Shown: positions 20,972 through 24,210 of the stretch, piece by piece | How positions within the stretch are numbered: the first letter of the stretch is position 1 | Layout: each line of letters opens with the position of its first letter | From: W11650 sp963545585 | GTDB lineage: Bacteria > Bacillota > Clostridia > Lachnospirales > Vallitaleaceae | Direction of reading: 5' to 3' | Length of the DNA: 24,210 nucleotides | Assembly (NCBI GenBank): GCA_963545585.1 | Contig: CAUUKX010000022.1 | Coordinates: 1-24,210, forward strand | Program-made: the position numbers and the translations under genes | The notes under the pieces: generated by a model | The model's input: the letters and a program-made list of their open reading frames with translations, nothing else | What the model was told of the DNA's origin: nothing | Databases searched by the model: none

Positions 20972-23695
20972 ATGAGCACAGAGGATAAAACAAAAGAATA
21001 TTATGGGGATAAAGAGCTGGTGGAGTGCTTGAAAGAAGTAACGGCAATCAGCGAGCCGAAGGAGATTATAGAGAGCATATTGATATCTTTAGGGAAAAAA
21101 TGCTCTTGCCATCGGGCTTATATTTTTGAAAAAGGGGATGATAATAGAGTTAGCAATACCTATGAATGGTGTGCACCGAATATTGTTCCTCAAAAAGACT
21201 TGCTGCAAAATGAGCCGATGGGAATGTTCAGCTGGTGGTGGGGAATATTTAAGACCTGTCAGCCGGTTGTCATTCCGGATATTAAGGGGATTAAAGACAG
21301 ACATCCTCAGATTTATGCTGCTTTAGAAAGACAGAATATTGTGTCTTTGGCAGCGGCGCCGATTTGGAACAAGGAAGAATTGATAGGCTTTATTGGGGTA
21401 GACAATCCTGCTCAAGAGATAGAGTCAATCGCTACGTTTTTGATAGAGATTGGGCGTTTTCTTTCGGCAGTGATGGAGTGGCGCAATTTAAAGGATAAGC
21501 TACGGTATTTAAACTATCACGATCAATTAACCGGAGCTTATAATCGTCGTGCGTACAATGAATTTTTAGATAAATTTCGCAATAATGTTTCTGTTGGTGT
21601 AGTTTATAGTGATGTTTCCGGGTTGAAAAAGATTAATGATATGGATGGACATCAGCAAGGAGATTATTGGATTAGCTTCTGGTATAAAATGCTGAAAGAA
21701 ATTTTTGTGAAAGATAAAATCTATCGAATCGGCGGCGATGAATTTATTGTAATTTGTATGGATATTACAGAGAAGGATTTTCAAGCGGCAATTAAAAAAC
21801 TTCATGAGTTAGTTTCCATGAGTGAAGAGCATTTAGCGGTTGGCAGTGCCTGGATGGTAGAGGGGGCGACTAATTTACTGGAGCTACTTTTAAAAGCGGA
21901 AAAAAGTATGTATATGGATAAGGCATTGCATTACAGCCAGATAGATCCGGTTACTGGAAAACCCCGAGATCGGAGACGTTCCAAAGGGGTCAGCTTTATA
22001 CCGCAGCAGTTAGATGGGGCAGGGAGTGAAGAGTTGGCTCAATTTCTGCAAAATAATTATTTTGATCCGATTGTATTTTTTAAAGGTTTGTCAATGTCGG
22101 ATTATTATCCTTATATCGGTGATTTGCGATCCAACTTATTTTATATTTCCGATGAAATGCGGGATGCGTTTGGTTTTTCCAGTAATATTGTTCCTGACTT
22201 GATTACTCTATGGGAAAAACGAATTGCCGATCCGAAAGATGTGGAAACATTTCGTAAAGATATGGAGCAAATCATGCAGGGTGAAAAAGATGTTCATGAT
22301 TTGTACTATCGGCTGAAGGATAAGAACGGCGAGGATATTTGGGCGCATTGTCATGGAATTTTGAAATGGAATGAAGATCGCACAGAGCCGCTTTTCTTTT
22401 CGGGTGGAGTTTCGCATTATAGGAAAAATTTTATGGTTGATTCCATTACCAATTTGCCCAAGGAGTATGCAGCCCTGCAAAAAATCAGAGAATTGCAAGC
22501 ATATCAGGGAATGGTTACGATTATCGGCTTTTCGCTAAATCATTTTTCTGAGATTAATGAGTTAAGAGGAAGGCATGCCGCTAATCTTTTTCTGAAAAAA
22601 ATAATTAAAATTCTGACACAGAGCTTTGATAATCAGCTGATGTTTTGCCGCTTAGATGGAATGCGCTTTATTGCTATCCTTTTGCCTAATTGTGCTGATT
22701 CCGTATCGGAATTGATTCGGCAGATGAAAAAAATCATCAACAATGCCTATCACAGCAATAATATAATGGTACAAACCCCATGTTCGTTTGGCATGATTTG
22801 CGAAAAAGGAGAAGAAAATCTGCCTCAGGATATTTTGGTAAATATGGTCGGACTGTTGACACAGGCCAAGAAAACACCGGAAAGAGATTATTTAATCCAT
22901 TCCCAGCATAATATTTATTTGCAAAGAACAAAAACGCAGATGATGATGCGGCTGAATAGAGATGTATTGGATGGTTTTAAAAATTTTCGAGTAGTCATTC
23001 AGCCGGTGGTTTCCACGCAAGATACGACGGTTATTTCCGGTGAGGTGCTGCTGCGCTGGCGCTATGAGGGCAAGGATGTTTCGCCAACCGTATTCATTCC
23101 GATGTTGGAAAACAGTCGATTGATTTTAAAGGTCGGTCAATGGGTGTTAGAGCAGGCGGTGCGTACCTGCAACCGGATATTGGCTTACTTGCCGGATTTT
23201 TATTTGGCAGTCAATGCCAGCTACTATCAGATTATCGATCCCGGGTTTTTGCCGTTTGTGGAAGAAACTCTGAAAAAATATAATTTTTCCGGGAAACATC
23301 TGGTGCTGGAGATGACAGAAACACATTATGATGAAGCACCGGCTAAGGTTCGCCAGTTTGTGGAAAATTGTCGGGAGCTGGGGATTCGAGTGGCAATTGA
23401 TGATTTTGGGGATGGTTATGCTTCGCTTGCCTTTTTAATCAAATATCCGGCGGCAGTTGTTAAGCTTGACCGGAGTCTGATTAATGAAATGGCTGCTTCG
23501 GATGACAATATCAATTTTATTGCCAGTATCGTCTATGCCTGTCATCGGTTCGGTAAAAAAGTTTGTGCTGAGGGAGTGGAAACAGAGAAGGAGTTTGAGA
23601 TTCTTAAAGATTCGGGGTGCGACCTGATTCAAGGCTATTATTTTTATAAACCGCTGGAATTAAATGATTTTTATGAACTTTTACCAAAAAAATAA
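20972..23695 (+). CDS. GAF-GGDEF-PAS-GGDEF(degenerate)-EAL cyclic-di-GMP protein
   Basis: Soluble signalling protein of 907 residues for making or breaking cyclic-di-GMP; no membrane segment is visible. Residues of about 15-165 form a GAF-like sensor. GGDEF domain 1 (about 185-345) keeps YHDQLTGAYNRRAYNEF, SDVSGLKKINDMDG and an intact RIGGDEF (254-258), but FVKD replaces the inhibitory RxxD. About 376-486 looks like a PAS domain. GGDEF domain 2 (about 490-640) has LDGMRF (561-566) in place of GGDEF, so it is probably inactive. The EAL domain (about 670-905) keeps EVL (691-693), NASYYQI, LEMTET, IDDFGDGYASL (Asp810, Asp811), KLDRSLI, AEGVE and QGYYF, so phosphodiesterase activity is likely. 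ATG 20972 follows TAGGAG. The frame is open to 20831, but that part covers the stem-loop and lacks a ribosome site. It may be synthase, hydrolase or both. Confidence 0.92.
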   Translation: MSTEDKTKEYYGDKELVECLKEVTAISEPKEIIESILISLGKKCSCHRAYIFEKGDDNRVSNTYEWCAPNIVPQKDLLQNEPMGMFSWWWGIFKTCQPVVIPDIKGIKDRHPQIYAALERQNIVSLAAAPIWNKEELIGFIGVDNPAQEIESIATFLIEIGRFLSAVMEWRNLKDKLRYLNYHDQLTGAYNRRAYNEFLDKFRNNVSVGVVYSDVSGLKKINDMDGHQQGDYWISFWYKMLKEIFVKDKIYRIGGDEFIVICMDITEKDFQAAIKKLHELVSMSEEHLAVGSAWMVEGATNLLELLLKAEKSMYMDKALHYSQIDPVTGKPRDRRRSKGVSFIPQQLDGAGSEELAQFLQNNYFDPIVFFKGLSMSDYYPYIGDLRSNLFYISDEMRDAFGFSSNIVPDLITLWEKRIADPKDVETFRKDMEQIMQGEKDVHDLYYRLKDKNGEDIWAHCHGILKWNEDRTEPLFFSGGVSHYRKNFMVDSITNLPKEYAALQKIRELQAYQGMVTIIGFSLNHFSEINELRGRHAANLFLKKIIKILTQSFDNQLMFCRLDGMRFIAILLPNCADSVSELIRQMKKIINNAYHSNNIMVQTPCSFGMICEKGEENLPQDILVNMVGLLTQAKKTPERDYLIHSQHNIYLQRTKTQMMMRLNRDVLDGFKNFRVVIQPVVSTQDTTVISGEVLLRWRYEGKDVSPTVFIPMLENSRLILKVGQWVLEQAVRTCNRILAYLPDFYLAVNASYYQIIDPGFLPFVEETLKKYNFSGKHLVLEMTETHYDEAPAKVRQFVENCRELGIRVAIDDFGDGYASLAFLIKYPAAVVKLDRSLINEMAASDDNINFIASIVYACHRFGKKVCAEGVETEKEFEILKDSGCDLIQGYYFYKPLELNDFYELLPKK

Positions 23696-23698
23696 GAT

Positions 23699-23735
23699 GG
23701 GCATGAAAAAAATTGACAAGCGATGCCCTGCTTTT
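23699..23735 (+). terminator. Probable terminator after the cyclic-di-GMP protein
   Basis: GGGCAT (23699-23704) pairs with ATGCCC (23723-23728) across an 18-nt AT-rich loop and is followed by TGCTTTTTC. The stem is short and the loop large, so strength is uncertain. It begins three bases after the stop codon. Confidence 0.5.
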
Positions 23736-23782
23736 TCACTTTACCGCTTTTTTTACCGCAGACCAAAGCCAAAATTAATCAA

Positions 23783-23811
23783 TTGACTTTTAATTCAAAC
23801 TATACTAAAAT
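23783..23811 (+). promoter_or_regulatory. Promoter of the gene at the right edge
   Basis: TTGACT (23783-23788), a 17-nt spacer, TAAAAT (23806-23811). Transcription would start near 23818, at the edge of repeat copy D. Both copies D and E would then lie in the leader of the gene starting at 24174. Confidence 0.65.
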
Positions 23812-23823
23812 ATAAATGAATAA

Positions 23824-23912
23824 CTCAACGTTTCCCTGATTGAAGTGTTGTGCCTTTTTGTCTGGGCGGGCAATCTGCAAAAAACTGTTCTAACAAATGT
23901 GGGAAAGTTGAG
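23824..23912 (+). mobile_element. Mosaic MITE copy D (89 bp)
   Basis: Ends CTCAACGTTTCCC and GTGGGAAAGTTGAG. The flanks TGAATAA (23817-23823) and TAAATAA (23913-23919) match at 6 of 7, so the target duplication has drifted. The interior holds a decayed form of the GAAGTGC hairpin (GAAGTGTTGTGCCTTT), a degraded GGGCGGGCAATCTGC block and the AAAAAACTGTTCT arm. It has the same orientation as A and C. Confidence 0.82.
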
Positions 23913-23927
23913 TAAATAAGTAAATGA

Positions 23928-24146
23928 CTCAACTTTCCCATGTTCGACAGAACAGTCTTTTTTAGGCTCGTTGCTTCCAGAAAGGCTACGCCTTTCGGCG
24001 GCGGGCAGGAACGGAATGCGATTTGCGAAGCAAATTGCGAGAGTGAGTCCATGCAGACTGCCCGCCCGGGCAGAAAGCGAAGCTTTCGATCAGGGCATCC
24101 GCTCTCCGAGCGGGATAGAGTCAAAAAAGACTATGGGAAAGTTGAG
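23928..24146 (-). mobile_element. Mosaic MITE copy E (219 bp, longest) with perfect 7-bp target duplication
   Basis: Perfect 14-bp ends CTCAACTTTCCCAT and ATGGGAAAGTTGAG, with TAAATGA on both sides (23921-23927, 24147-24153). Reading left to right it holds AGAACAGTCTTTTTT, GAAAGGC-TAC-GCCTTTC, GGCGGGCAGG, GATTTGC-GAA-GCAAATT, GAGTCCATGCAGACTG, the CTGCCCGCCCGGGCAG block, GAAAGC-GAA-GCTTTC and CCGCTC-TCC-GAGCGG. It is opposite to copies A, C and D, lies 15 bases from copy D, and ends 14 bases before the AGGAGG of the next gene. Confidence 0.9.
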
Positions 24147-24173
24147 TAAATGATAAAAAAAGGAGGAAATATC

Positions 24174-24210
24174 ATGCTTACAACTTTTAAGGCAACAGCG
24201 AAAAAATTAC
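24174..24210 (+). CDS. Start of an unidentified gene, cut by the window edge
   Basis: A perfect AGGAGG (24161-24166) lies 7 nt before ATG 24174. Only 12 codons are visible (MLTTFKATAKKL), too few to identify a family. The strong ribosome site and the promoter at 23783-23811 support a real gene. Its leader of roughly 350 nt is made almost entirely of repeat copies D and E. Confidence 0.65.
   Translation, partial: MLTTFKATAKKL

Overview
The window looks like chromosomal DNA from an anaerobic, low-to-mid GC Firmicute, probably in Clostridia. The evidence is a T-box leader, strong sigma-A type promoters with 17-bp spacers, AGGAGG-type ribosome binding sites, a V/A-type ATPase operon instead of an F-type one, and tRNA genes without an encoded CCA. 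I cannot name the genus. Every gene and RNA I can support lies on the + strand.

Layout. (1) 66-1957: promoter, an Ile-type T-box leader with its terminator, and brnQ, a branched-chain amino acid:cation symporter. (2) 1994-3356: a broken small ORF that may have been a secreted protein, followed by an unrecognised Sec-exported protein. (3) 3357-3729: non-coding, with two long TGCCTATA stem-loops and a two-way terminator-like hairpin. (4) 3730-4479: a MurR/RpiR-family regulator closed by a terminator. (5) 4564-13288: a complete nine-gene V/A-ATPase operon in the order G/H-like stalk, C, I, K, F, E, A, B, D, driven by a near-consensus promoter. (6) 13318-13634: the decayed 3' end of an OFA-type MFS transporter. 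(7) 13845-14545: a consensus promoter, two tRNA-Leu genes (AAG and CAG), and a 184-bp tandem repeat that begins inside the 3' end of the second tRNA and carries its terminator. (8) 14981-20809: a 1942-residue transglutaminase-like/DUF4011/SF1 helicase/Vsr-like nuclease/DUF3320 protein, the best candidate for an anti-phage gene. (9) 20972-23695: a GAF-GGDEF-PAS-GGDEF(degenerate)-EAL cyclic-di-GMP protein. (10) 23783-24210: a promoter, two adjacent mobile repeats and the first 12 codons of another gene.

The most unusual signal is a short, non-autonomous transposable repeat with five copies (75, 132, 184, 89 and 219 bp). The ends are inverted repeats of the type CTCAACTTTCCCAT. Three copies have perfect 7-bp target duplications (ACAATAA, TTTATAA, TAAATGA) and a fourth matches at 6 of 7. 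The interior varies in length and is a mosaic of small hairpins, mostly 7-bp stems with 3-nt loops. Each copy lies in a gap just upstream of a gene, so most should be transcribed as part of a 5' leader. No transposase is present here.

Functionally, the ATPase operon is a self-contained rotary ion pump or synthase. The T-box ties brnQ to Ile-tRNA charging. The giant helicase-nuclease and the cyclic-di-GMP protein look like accessory genes in the repeat-rich right half.
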